Shown here in pieces: positions 34,554 to 42,347 of a stretch of DNA of 64,000 nucleotides. The first letter of the stretch is position 1. Each line of letters opens with the position of its first letter. The notes under the pieces are model-generated. The model saw only the letters and a list, made by a program, of their open reading frames with translations. It ran no database searches and was not told the DNA's origin. The position numbers and the translations under genes are program-made. Source of the stretch: CAYRES01 sp964423425 (GTDB taxonomy: Bacteria > Actinomycetota > Thermoleophilia > RBG-16-64-13); assembly GCA_964423425.1 (NCBI GenBank), contig CAYRES010000005.1, positions 62,001-126,000 on the forward strand, in the 5' to 3' direction.

Positions 34554-36962
34554 ATGACCGAAGCCTGGGTGTTCGCATACGACCGTTACGACCCGTCCAT
34601 CGAGATGCTCCGTGAGGCTCTCTGTACCTTGGGCAACGGCTACTTTGCAACTCGCGGAGCTGCTCCCGAGAGCTCAGCCGACGGCATCCATTACCCGGGC
34701 ACGTACCTCGCCGGAGGCTACAACCGGCTGAAGACCGTCATCGAAGGGCATGTGGTGGAAAACGAGGATCTCGTCAACATGCCCAATTGGCTCCCTCTCA
34801 CCTTCTCCGTCGAGGGGGGCGACTGGCTCAACCTCGACAACACGCAGGTCCTGTCGTTCCACCAGGAGCTCAACCTCAAGCAGGGCATCCTCCGCCGGGG
34901 CCTTCGCTTACGCGACGCCGCCGGGCGCATCACGCGGCTGGAAGAGAAGCGCTTGGTCAGCATGGCCGACGTTCACCTGGCAGCCCTCGCGCAGACCATC
35001 GTGCCGGAGAACTGGTCGGGCCGGCTCACCGTGCGCGCCGCTCTCGACGGTGGTGTCACCAATGCCGGTGTGGCCCGCTATCGGGGCTTGAACAGCCATC
35101 ATCTCGTCCCTTTGGAGGCGGAGGTCTTCGACGAGCGGTACCTTTACCTGCGGGCCCGGACCACACAGTCGGAGCTGTTGGTTGCCGAGGCCGCCCGCTT
35201 CGACGTGAGCGTGAACGGGGAGGAGCCGGCCGAGGAGCGGCGGGCGTTTCGAGAAGGGGCGTACATCGCCCAGGAGCTGGACCTCGACGTCAGAGAAGGC
35301 GATGAGATTCGGGTGGAGAAGGTGGTGTCCCTCTACAGTTCGCGGGATCACGCCATCGCCGACTGCGGCTTGGAAGCCCGTGATGCAGTCCGCGGTGCTC
35401 CCGGTTTCGCCGACCTCGCCCGCCGCCACTCCACCGTGTGGAAGCGGCTGTGGCGCTACTTCAACATCGACGTGGAGCTGTATCCGCCCGAGGACAGTAC
35501 CCATTTCTTGACCATCCTGCGCCTTCACATCTTCCACCTCCTGCAAACCTCCTCCTATGCCACCATCGACCTCGATGTGGGAGTACCGGCTCGTGGTTGG
35601 CATGGAGAGGCCTACCGAGGCCACATATTCTGGGACGAGGTCTTCATCTTCCCGCTTCTCAACCTCCGCATCCCGGAAATCACGCGGGCCCTTCTCCTCT
35701 ACCGTTACCGGCGGCTGCCCCAAGCCCGGCGCGCCGCCTGCGAAGCGGGGCTTCCCGGTGCCATGTACCCCTGGCAGAGCGGGAGCAACGGTCGAGAGGA
35801 GACACAAGAACTCCATCTCAACCCCAAGTCGGGCAACTGGATCCCCGACCGGTCTCATCGCCAGCGGCATGTGAACGCAGCCATCGCCTACGAGGTCTGG
35901 CAGTACTATCAGGCGAGCCGCGATGCCGAGTTCCTCTCCATCTACGGAGCAGAGATGTTCCTCGAGATCGCCCGCTTCTGGGCGGGCATGGCTACCAAGA
36001 ACGAGGAGACCGGGCGCTACGAGATCTTGGGGGTCATGGGCCCCGATGAGTATCACGACGGCTATCCCGGTGCCGAGGAGGGGGGGCTCAACAACAACGC
36101 CTACTCGAACGTCATGGCCGCCTGGATTCTCGCTCGGGCCTTCGAGATACTCGACTTGCTTTCCGGCGACCGCAAGGTGGAACTCTTGGAGAGTCTGAGC
36201 ATCGACGGCGCCGAGCTGGTACGCTGGAAGGACGTGTCCGAAAAGCTGGTGATCCCCTTCCACGACGACGGCATCATCAGCCAGTTCGAAGGCTACGAAG
36301 ACTTGGAGGAGTTCGACTGGGACGGCTACCGGGACAAATACGACGACATCCAGCGGCTCGACCGCATACTCGAGGCCGAAGGCGATACTCCCAACCGCTA
36401 CAAGGCTTCGAAACAGGCCGACGTGCTCATGCTCCTCTTCCTGTTCTCGGCCGAAGAGTTGAGAGACACGTTCGAGCAGTTGGGCTATGACTTACCGCCT
36501 GAGGCAATCCCTCGGAACATCGAGTACTACATGAAGCGGACTTCCCACGGCTCCACTCTCAGCCGGGTGGTGCACTCGTGGGTGCTCGCCCGCTCCGATC
36601 GGGAGACCTCGTGGAAATTCTTCCAGTCGGCTCTGGAGAGCGATGTAGCCGATGTCCAAGGGGGCACCACGAAGGAAGGTATTCACCTCGGAGCAATGGC
36701 GGGCACGGTCGACCTGCTGCAACGCTGCTTCGCGGGCCTCGAAACCCGGGAGGACGTGCTGTGGTTGAATCCACTGCTCCCAGATCCGGTGAAACGCCTC
36801 TCTATGAGCCTGCACTACAGAGGCCACTCGCTCTGCTTCACCTTCACCGACATCGACATCCGCGTACGCGCCTTACGCTGCAGCGAGCGGCCCGTCAGCA
36901 TCGGCTTCCGGGAGCACGCCTACAGCCTCCATTCAGGGGAGGAGTTGGTGCTTCACCTGTAG
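34554..36962 (+). CDS. GH65 disaccharide phosphorylase/hydrolase (trehalose or maltose type)
   Basis: An 802-residue GH65 enzyme, 48 bases after the phosphatase fusion with AAGGAGG before the ATG. The N-terminal beta-sandwich starts WVFAYDRYDPSIEML and ETLGNGY-like LCTLGNGYFATRG. The (alpha/alpha)6 barrel shows RGWHGEAYRGHIFWDEVF, GAMYPWQSGSNGREETQ, RHVNAAIAYEVWQYY, then VMGPDEYHDG with the general acid Glu499, and the KQADVLML and TSHGSTLS motifs of the phosphate/anion site region. Kojibiose, maltose and trehalose phosphorylases and acid trehalases share these. Context favours trehalose or maltose as substrate. Confidence 0.88.
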   Translation: MTEAWVFAYDRYDPSIEMLREALCTLGNGYFATRGAAPESSADGIHYPGTYLAGGYNRLKTVIEGHVVENEDLVNMPNWLPLTFSVEGGDWLNLDNTQVLSFHQELNLKQGILRRGLRLRDAAGRITRLEEKRLVSMADVHLAALAQTIVPENWSGRLTVRAALDGGVTNAGVARYRGLNSHHLVPLEAEVFDERYLYLRARTTQSELLVAEAARFDVSVNGEEPAEERRAFREGAYIAQELDLDVREGDEIRVEKVVSLYSSRDHAIADCGLEARDAVRGAPGFADLARRHSTVWKRLWRYFNIDVELYPPEDSTHFLTILRLHIFHLLQTSSYATIDLDVGVPARGWHGEAYRGHIFWDEVFIFPLLNLRIPEITRALLLYRYRRLPQARRAACEAGLPGAMYPWQSGSNGREETQELHLNPKSGNWIPDRSHRQRHVNAAIAYEVWQYYQASRDAEFLSIYGAEMFLEIARFWAGMATKNEETGRYEILGVMGPDEYHDGYPGAEEGGLNNNAYSNVMAAWILARAFEILDLLSGDRKVELLESLSIDGAELVRWKDVSEKLVIPFHDDGIISQFEGYEDLEEFDWDGYRDKYDDIQRLDRILEAEGDTPNRYKASKQADVLMLLFLFSAEELRDTFEQLGYDLPPEAIPRNIEYYMKRTSHGSTLSRVVHSWVLARSDRETSWKFFQSALESDVADVQGGTTKEGIHLGAMAGTVDLLQRCFAGLETREDVLWLNPLLPDPVKRLSMSLHYRGHSLCFTFTDIDIRVRALRCSERPVSIGFREHAYSLHSGEELVLHL

Positions 36963-37027
36963 GAGTGATTGCGGCACTGCCGCGGTGCGCTGTTGCGGTG
37001 CGATGGGGCCAACTCACGGACGAGCCG

Positions 37028-37417
37028 CTAGCTCGAACGCCAGCCCAGCAGAACACCCAGGCCGATGAGGATGATGAACACCGGCCACACTGCACTCCAA
37101 GGCCAATTGAAGAGAAAGATGAGGGCGAGGAAGACGAAGAGGCAGCCGGTGGTGAGGGGCCCGCTCACCGCCCGGCTGAAGCGTCCCTGCACGCGGTAGG
37201 CCTCCCAGGCCGAGCCGAAGCTACCGGCCGCAGGGATGAATATGAAGAGCGCCCACCAATTGTCGAACCATAGCACCCCGAGGTTCTGGAGTAAGAACAC
37301 GATTCCGACGCCGATGACGATAATGCCGCCCATCAGCGGACCGCGCAATCCCACGCGGCGGCGCTCCGGGGAAGGCGCCGACCCTGAGTCTGAGTGGTAC
37401 GAAGAATCCTCGCTCAT
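37028..37417 (-). CDS. small membrane protein (LiaF/DUF5668-like)
   Basis: A 129-residue protein from the ATG at 37417 with GGAGGAGGG upstream. A charged N-terminal 25 residues is followed by four hydrophobic segments: GGIIVIGVGIVFLLQNLGVL, WALFIFIPAAGSFG, TTGCLFVFLALIFLFN and WPVFIILIGLGVLLG. The GIxFLLxNLG and WPxxxIxxGxxxL pattern is common in DUF5668/LiaF N-terminal membrane modules linked to cell-envelope stress sensing. It lacks the LiaF C-terminal domain. Function unknown. Confidence 0.7.
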   Translation of the reverse strand: MSEDSSYHSDSGSAPSPERRRVGLRGPLMGGIIVIGVGIVFLLQNLGVLWFDNWWALFIFIPAAGSFGSAWEAYRVQGRFSRAVSGPLTTGCLFVFLALIFLFNWPWSAVWPVFIILIGLGVLLGWRSS

Positions 37418-37790
37418 CCCTCCTCCTCGAGGTCGCAACACGACGAACGTTCCACCCCACCCATGGCCGCACCCATGACCGGGAACGGAAAAAGGCCCCA
37501 GGTGGCTTCGCGCCCACGCGCCCAGCCGAACCCGAGCGAGGCCTCGCCGGCCCCGCCGCGGCGAACGATGCGGACCGCCGCATCACATCGGTTTCTGGCG
37601 CTGTCCGCCTACCACTCACCAGCCGGCCCGAACGCCGCAGCACGCAACAGTCTCCTGGGACCCACCACCACGCTACCCCTTCCGGCCCCTCCTGAAACCC
37701 CCGGCAGCCCCTCCTCAGCCCTCGAGCAGCGCGTCCCGCGTACAGGGCCGCGACCCCACCGGCGATGCCGTCATCCGGCGCGCAGCGCCG
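37418..37790. other. 373-bp gene-free interval
   Basis: High-GC sequence between two leftward genes. Open frames here are unsupported by ribosome-binding sites or recognisable domains. No structured element was recognised. Confidence 0.4.
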
Positions 37791-38435
37791 TCACTCCGTG
37801 AAGTTCACATCAACCCGCTCGATGTCCCACAGCGGGCTGATCTTGTCGGTGATGTCATCCTTGATGGCGTGCGCGAACTGATGGTTGGAGGGCAGATCGA
37901 CCAACACCCGGGCGACTCCGCTGTGCACCTCGATGGCCTTCACCAGATCGGTGCGCACGATATCGAGACCAGACAAGGGATTCATGACGTGCTTCAGCCT
38001 CTTGCGGACCACTTCCATGGTGGTGGGATCCTGTTCGGTCACCAGCCCGTGCTTCTCCTCGTAGTCTCTGACGGCGGCCCGGAGGCCCTCCACCGCGAGC
38101 ACCGAGCAGTGCGCCTTGACCGGCGGCAGTCCGCCCAACTCCTCGGAGGCCTGCTTCCAGGTGATCTTCCGTGCCTCCTCCAGGGTCTTGCCCTTGGCCA
38201 GCTCCGTGATGATGGAGCCGGTGGCGATATTCGAAGCACATCCATAGGACTGAAACTTGATGTCGTCGATGACGTGGGTGTCATCATTCACTTTGATGGT
38301 GACGGAGACCATGTCGCCGCAGGCCGGGCTCCCCTCCATGGCCCTGCCGTCGGCATCCTCAAGTTCGCCCACGTTCCGGGGATGCTTGAAGTGCTCGAGG
38401 ACCGTCTCGTTATAGGGGAATTTCACAGTAGTCAC
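37791..38435 (-). CDS. IscU-type Fe-S scaffold fused to a MIP18 (DUF59)-like domain
   Basis: A 214-residue protein. Residues 1 to about 128 are an IscU scaffold with all ligands: GSPACGD (Cys39, Asp41), SYGCAS (Cys66), LPPVKAHCSVL (Lys107, His109, Cys110). Residues about 138-214 (VRKRLKHVMNPLSGLDIV, then VARVLVDLPSNHQFAHAI and IERVDVNF) resemble the MIP18/DUF59 fold of SufT and Mrp N-termini, but the usual Cys of that domain is replaced (LPSNHQ). Its ATG overlaps the stop of the preceding iscS-like gene (ATGA), so the two are translationally coupled. It would assemble 2Fe-2S or 4Fe-4S clusters and hand them to targets. Confidence 0.87.
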   Translation of the reverse strand: MTTVKFPYNETVLEHFKHPRNVGELEDADGRAMEGSPACGDMVSVTIKVNDDTHVIDDIKFQSYGCASNIATGSIITELAKGKTLEEARKITWKQASEELGGLPPVKAHCSVLAVEGLRAAVRDYEEKHGLVTEQDPTTMEVVRKRLKHVMNPLSGLDIVRTDLVKAIEVHSGVARVLVDLPSNHQFAHAIKDDITDKISPLWDIERVDVNFTE

Positions 38436-39613
38436 TCCTTCGGACTCAAGGGACTGATGGCGCGGAGCGCAGGAATCACCTCGGCAAGCGCCTCGAAGAC
38501 CGCGTCGGCGTCCTCCATGGTGTTGTAGCGGCCCAGGCTGAACCGTACCGAGCCGTGTGCTCGCTCGTGGTCGCCACCTATACCCAGGATGACGTGGCTC
38601 GCCTCCAGTGAGGCGCTGAAGCAGGCTGAACCCGTACTCACGGCAAAGCCGCGCATGTCGAGTTGAAGGGTGATCGACTCGCCCTCCACGTAGTGAAAAG
38701 TTACGTTGAGATTCTGAGGGAGCCGCCTGTTTCGCGGACCGTTGAGAGTGGTGTGCGGAATCTCCCCCAAGAGCCTATCGAGCAGATGATCGCGGATGGA
38801 ACGAATGCGTTCCGTCTCCTCCAGAGTGATGAGCTTGGCGGCAACGGCGAACCCCACCGCGCCGGCGATATCCTCCACTCCCGCCCGCAGGTCGAACTCC
38901 TGGAAGCCGCCGTCCATCCACTTGGCGAGAGGCGTGCCTTTACGGACGTAGAGCCCCCCGGTGCCCCTCGGCCCGTGCATGGTGTGGGCCGATACGGTCA
39001 CCAGGTCGGCAGGGATCTGCCCCGTGTCGAGCGGGAGGCGCATAAAGCTGTGAGTGGCGTCGGTGTGGAACAGAACACCGGCCTGCCGACACATCCCTGC
39101 CATCGTCTCGATGTCCTGAATGGTGCCGATCTCCTGGTTTGCATGTTGGATCGACACCAGTATGGTCTCGGGCGTGAAGGCTGCCTCCAGTGCCTGCGGA
39201 TCAACGAAGCCCTCAGAGTCAACGGGAAGCACGGTGAGCGTGAAGCCCTGCCTCTCCAACGCCCTCGCCGCATTCAACACCGGGAAGTCCTCCACCGCCG
39301 AGGTGATGAGGTGCTTACCCTTCTTCTCTCCCAATGCGAGGGCCACCCCTTTCAAGGCCAGATTGCTCGACTCGGTGCTCCCACTGGTGAAGATGAACTC
39401 CTTCTCCCCGGCCCCCAGCAAAGCGGCGAGGTCGGAACGAGCCCCGTCGAGCGCCTCCCTGGCTTCCACCCCGAGCGAGTAGCCAAAGTCGGATGTCGCC
39501 ACCGCGTAGGTATCGAAGAAGTAAGGCCGCATCGCGTCGAGCACACGCTCGTCGAGTCGAGTGGCGGCTGAGTTGTCGAGGTACACCATCTCGCCGAACA
39601 GATCGTCGGCCAT
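38432..39613 (-). CDS. IscS/NifS-family protein lacking the PLP-binding lysine
   Basis: A 393-residue aminotransferase class V protein of normal length. NifS/IscS features present: YLDNSAATRLDERV, FTSGSTESSNLALKG, QHANQEIGTIQDI, FHTDATHSFM, and the sulfur-carrying loop STGSACFSASLE with Cys331. The invariant lysine that forms the PLP Schiff base (SAHK in IscS) is Thr211 (SAHTMHGPRG), and the His that stacks on PLP (VEH) is Asp109 (SAVEDFPVL). The GNPSS.H motif is also gone. Archaeoglobus fulgidus IscS similarly lacks the lysine and pairs with IscU without desulfurase activity; this protein shares its LGRYNT and IEGES-like blocks. It probably acts as a structural or Cys331-based partner. Confidence 0.88.
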   Translation of the reverse strand: MADDLFGEMVYLDNSAATRLDERVLDAMRPYFFDTYAVATSDFGYSLGVEAREALDGARSDLAALLGAGEKEFIFTSGSTESSNLALKGVALALGEKKGKHLITSAVEDFPVLNAARALERQGFTLTVLPVDSEGFVDPQALEAAFTPETILVSIQHANQEIGTIQDIETMAGMCRQAGVLFHTDATHSFMRLPLDTGQIPADLVTVSAHTMHGPRGTGGLYVRKGTPLAKWMDGGFQEFDLRAGVEDIAGAVGFAVAAKLITLEETERIRSIRDHLLDRLLGEIPHTTLNGPRNRRLPQNLNVTFHYVEGESITLQLDMRGFAVSTGSACFSASLEASHVILGIGGDHERAHGSVRFSLGRYNTMEDADAVFEALAEVIPALRAISPLSPKE

Positions 39614-39657
39614 ACGTCACCCCCTGCGCGTCCAGGTGAAACCCGGCGAAGACTGCG

Positions 39658-40098
39658 TCAGATGAACAGGGTCACCGTGGAGCTGCGGGCTTCGGCGATA
39701 TAGGTGCCCACCGCACAGTACTCCTCGATGAGGTCTTGACGCAGATCTTCTGGGGATATCCCCATGATGTCCATGGTCATGTCACAGGCGAGTATCTTCC
39801 CACCGAGTTCCTTGAAGTCCTGAGCAAGCCTCTCGAGGGAGACGACCTTCGCCTTCTTCATGCGGCTCTTGATCATGAGCTTGCCCAGCCCCCACATGTG
39901 CATCTTGGAGAGAGGACCTTTGTCGAGCTGCCCCTTCTTGAGCCGGCCAAGGCCCCAGAAGGTGAAGAAGAGGGATGCCTCCATGCCCATGGCCAGCGCG
40001 CCGTTGCCGATGATGAACGCACTGTAGACCTTGTCGAAGTCACCGCTGTGCACGATGATCGTGATCTTCTCCGGAGATGCTCCGGCTTCACCGGTCAT
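39658..40098 (-). CDS. DsrE-family sulfur-relay protein
   Basis: A 146-residue DsrE/F/H-like protein starting MTGEAGASPEKITII; the ATG at 40098 overlaps the tusA stop. ITIIVHSGDFDKVYSAFIIGNGALAMGME gives the DsrE2 fold (key segments VHSGDFDKVY and GNGALAMGM), followed by SLFFTFWGL, a Lys-rich helix, GGKILACDMTMDIMGI with Cys at the site equivalent to the sulfur-accepting Cys, and YCAVGTYIAEARSS. DsrE2-type proteins exchange persulfide sulfur with TusA and often associate with membranes. It lies between tusA and the iscS-like gene. Confidence 0.88.
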   Translation of the reverse strand: MTGEAGASPEKITIIVHSGDFDKVYSAFIIGNGALAMGMEASLFFTFWGLGRLKKGQLDKGPLSKMHMWGLGKLMIKSRMKKAKVVSLERLAQDFKELGGKILACDMTMDIMGISPEDLRQDLIEEYCAVGTYIAEARSSTVTLFI

Positions 40099-40319
40099 CG
40101 CTTGATCCTGATCTTCCACTCTCCCCCCTCTTCTCCCTCGATGCCGAGGACCTCGAGGCCCAAGGCTTCCATGGCCATCGGTATCTCCTTCTTCGATGAA
40201 GGATGTGTTCCCACCACCTCCACGACATCCCCCGGTGACGCCTTGCGCAGAGCCTTGCGCGCTTCCACCAAGGGCACGGGGCAGGTCTCCCCTCTGCAGT
40301 CGACCATGATCTCAGCCAC
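40095..40319 (-). CDS. tusA: TusA-family sulfur carrier
   Basis: A 74-residue TusA/SirA protein from a GTG at 40319 with GGAGG eight bases upstream. MVDCRGETCPVPLVEARKAL holds the CPxP motif with the persulfide Cys; GDVVEVVGTHPSSKKEIPM and EIRIKR-like WKIRIKR complete the two-layer fold. It takes sulfur as a persulfide and passes it to a partner. It is the first gene of the leftward operon tusA-dsrE-iscS*-iscU and shares a 246-bp upstream region with the divergent ferredoxin gene. Confidence 0.92.
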   Translation of the reverse strand: MAEIMVDCRGETCPVPLVEARKALRKASPGDVVEVVGTHPSSKKEIPMAMEALGLEVLGIEGEEGGEWKIRIKR

Positions 40320-40487
40320 GTTCCCAACCTCCGCGAACACAGGTATGGCATATGTGGCCTACGGGGACCGCTGTCACTCGGGCCCGCAGGCGGAGGATCG
40401 CTCGTTCCATGACCCACGTACCCCGTCGGCGCCTATTTCACGCCCCGGCGGAGGACCAACCCGTCCCCGTGGACCGCGAACCGAGCC

Positions 40488-40530
40488 TTGATATAGGTCA
40501 AGGCATGATTCCCACCTCTGCAGTTACGAT
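40488..40530 (+). promoter_or_regulatory. FNR/CRP-like box and -10 element before the ferredoxin gene
   Basis: TTGAT-ATAG-GTCAA at 40488-40501 matches the FNR consensus TTGATnnnnATCAA at nine of ten positions. A -10-like TACGAT at 40525-40530 would start transcription near 40537, placing the box centre near -42, the class II activator position. The ferredoxin ATG is at 40566. The same box could also act on the leftward tusA operon. Confidence 0.5.
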
Positions 40531-40565
40531 TCATCGCAGACCTACTACAGAAAGCGAGATGCCAC

Positions 40566-40949
40566 ATGGTGACGCGGACAATAGTGAGGATCGACGACGA
40601 ACTCTGCACCGGTTGCGGCCTTTGCGTAACCCCCTGCGCCGAAGGAGCCATTGAGATCGCCGAGGGCAAAGCGCGAGTCATTCGCGAGGAGCTCTGCGAC
40701 GGAGCCGGCTTCTGCCTGGGAGTGTGCCCGGAGGGGGCCCTCACTCTCGAGGAGAGAGAGGCCCCCTCCTTCGACGAGGAGGCGGCGACCCAGCACATCG
40801 CAGAGAAGCTGGCGGCGGGTATCGTCATGGAGCAGACCTGCTTCTCATGCGGCTGCAGCGAACGGCAAGCTGTCCTCTTTCCCTGCCGCACCAAGGGTGA
40901 AAGCGCGTGGGTGTGCGTGAAGTGCCTCCCCTCCCTCATTCACGGATAG
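40566..40949 (+). CDS. 4Fe-4S ferredoxin with C-terminal Cys-rich domain
   Basis: A 127-residue protein. RTIVRIDDELCTGCGLCVTPC (Cys14, 17, 20, 24) binds one cluster; CDGAGFCLGVCPEGAL gives a second, with the first spacing unusual (CDGAGFC lacks the middle Cys). After a helical linker (FDEEAATQHIAEKLAAG) a C-terminal Cys cluster, CFSCGCSERQAVLFPC and WVCVKCLPSLIHG, looks like a metal-binding knuckle. Related ferredoxins are widespread in anaerobes next to redox and Fe-S genes. It probably feeds electrons to the adjacent sulfur/Fe-S system under low oxygen. Confidence 0.88.
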   Translation: MVTRTIVRIDDELCTGCGLCVTPCAEGAIEIAEGKARVIREELCDGAGFCLGVCPEGALTLEEREAPSFDEEAATQHIAEKLAAGIVMEQTCFSCGCSERQAVLFPCRTKGESAWVCVKCLPSLIHG

Positions 40950-41285
40950 AGTGAGCCGGGGGTCCGCGGCGCGACTCGGGGCAGCGCCGGCCGGCTCGGC
41001 CAAGGGCAGATCGACCCGGCTCGGCTCGATGCAGTTCGAGACGGCAGGATGGGTGGTGAGGTAGGGCGCTCCGCCCGCCGGCGTCTCTCCGTCCACACCC
41101 GGGGACCCGGGGTCCTCCGCCGGAGCCCCCTTGGGCCTCGATGTGTGGGCCTGCTACCGTAGGGGTACGCATAACGCAGAGCCTGTTCTTTCTTGTTGCC
41201 CGCCGTTGAGCAGGATATCAGGGCAACATCACCGGGAACTTGCATTCGCCCTGAGTGAACGCGCTCGGACCATGGAGGTAGAAAC
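40950..41285. other. 336-bp gene-free interval
   Basis: Between the ferredoxin and mscS genes, both rightward. High GC; no gene recognised. The last 120 bases are somewhat lower in GC and probably contain the mscS/otsA promoter, but no clear -35/-10 pair was identified. Confidence 0.4.
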
Positions 41286-42329
41286 GTGAGCAACGAGCTG
41301 TGGGGCAACCCGCTGCATACCTGGCTCATCGCCGTGGGTATCTTCATGGGGGTGATGATCGTCGCGAACGCGCTCAGGGCGATCATCGCCCATGCGCTCC
41401 GCCGCGAACGCGACGAGGGAACCCTGAGCGGCGTCCGCCGGTTGATCCGCTCCTTGGCACGCAGCAGTTGGCTGCTCACAGCGATGATCGCCTGGCTCCT
41501 CGCCTACATACCGGTGACGGTGACTCCTTTTGGGGAGCGTGTGGTCCGCCAAGTCGCCGTGTTGTTCCTGCTTCTGCAGATAGCGATCTGGGGCAGCGTG
41601 GCCATAAGCCACTGGCTGAACACATACCGGGCCAAGCGCCTGCCCGAAGACCCCGGAGCCGTCACCGTGGCGAGCGCCTTGGCCATCGGCGGACGCGCCG
41701 TTCTCTTCTCCGTCGTTCTCATCCTCGTTCTGGAGAACTTCGGAGTGGAACTCAAGGCACTCATCGCCGGAGTCGGGGTCGCGGGTATTGTCATCGGTAT
41801 CGCCGCCCAAGCGGTCTTGGGGGATGTGTTCGCCTCGGTGGCCATCATCTTCGACAAACCTTTCGTCATAGGCGACTTCCTGAGCGTGGGCACCTTCAAC
41901 GGAACCGTGGAGAGCATAGGTCTGAAGACCACACGGCTGCGCAGCCTGAGCGGTGAGCAGGTGGTGTTCTCCAACAGCAAGCTCCTCGAACAGGCGGTGA
42001 GGAACTACCAGAACATGGAGGAGCGCCGCATCTTCTTCCGTTTCGGGGTCGAATACGGCACTCGATACGACAAGCTGCAGGCCATCCCCACCATGGTGGA
42101 AGAGATCGTCTCGGCCGTGCCACAGGCCCGCTTCGACCGGGCTCACTTCGTGAGCTACGGCGACTCGTCTCTCGACTTCGAGGTCGCCTACTACGTACTC
42201 ATCCCCGACTACGTCGAATACCTGAACATTCAGCAGACCGTGAATCTCGCGCTCTACGAACGATTCGAAGAGGAGGGCATCGCCTTCGCCTACCCGACAC
42301 GCACCATCCACATCGCTTCAAGCGGGTGA
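41286..42329 (+). CDS. mscS: MscS-family mechanosensitive channel
   Basis: A 347-residue channel from a GTG with GGAGG seven bases upstream. Three or four N-terminal membrane segments lead to the pore helix region VELKALIAGVGVAGIVIGIAAQ (key Gly/Ala-rich segment AGVGVAGIVIGIAAQ), then the beta domain IIFDKPFVIGDFLSVG, GTVESIGLKTTRLRS and VFSNSKLLEQAVRNY. It opens under membrane tension to release solutes on osmotic downshift. It is 18 bases upstream of otsA, a sensible osmotic operon: one gene makes the solute, the other lets it out. Confidence 0.92.
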   Translation: MSNELWGNPLHTWLIAVGIFMGVMIVANALRAIIAHALRRERDEGTLSGVRRLIRSLARSSWLLTAMIAWLLAYIPVTVTPFGERVVRQVAVLFLLLQIAIWGSVAISHWLNTYRAKRLPEDPGAVTVASALAIGGRAVLFSVVLILVLENFGVELKALIAGVGVAGIVIGIAAQAVLGDVFASVAIIFDKPFVIGDFLSVGTFNGTVESIGLKTTRLRSLSGEQVVFSNSKLLEQAVRNYQNMEERRIFFRFGVEYGTRYDKLQAIPTMVEEIVSAVPQARFDRAHFVSYGDSSLDFEVAYYVLIPDYVEYLNIQQTVNLALYERFEEEGIAFAYPTRTIHIASSG

Positions 42330-42347
42330 GAAGAGGAGGCGCAAGAC

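Noticed and set aside
38432..39613. canonical cysteine desulfurase annotation for the iscS-like gene
   Set aside because: The overall fold fits, but the PLP-binding lysine and stacking histidine are absent, so assigning desulfurase activity by similarity would be misleading.
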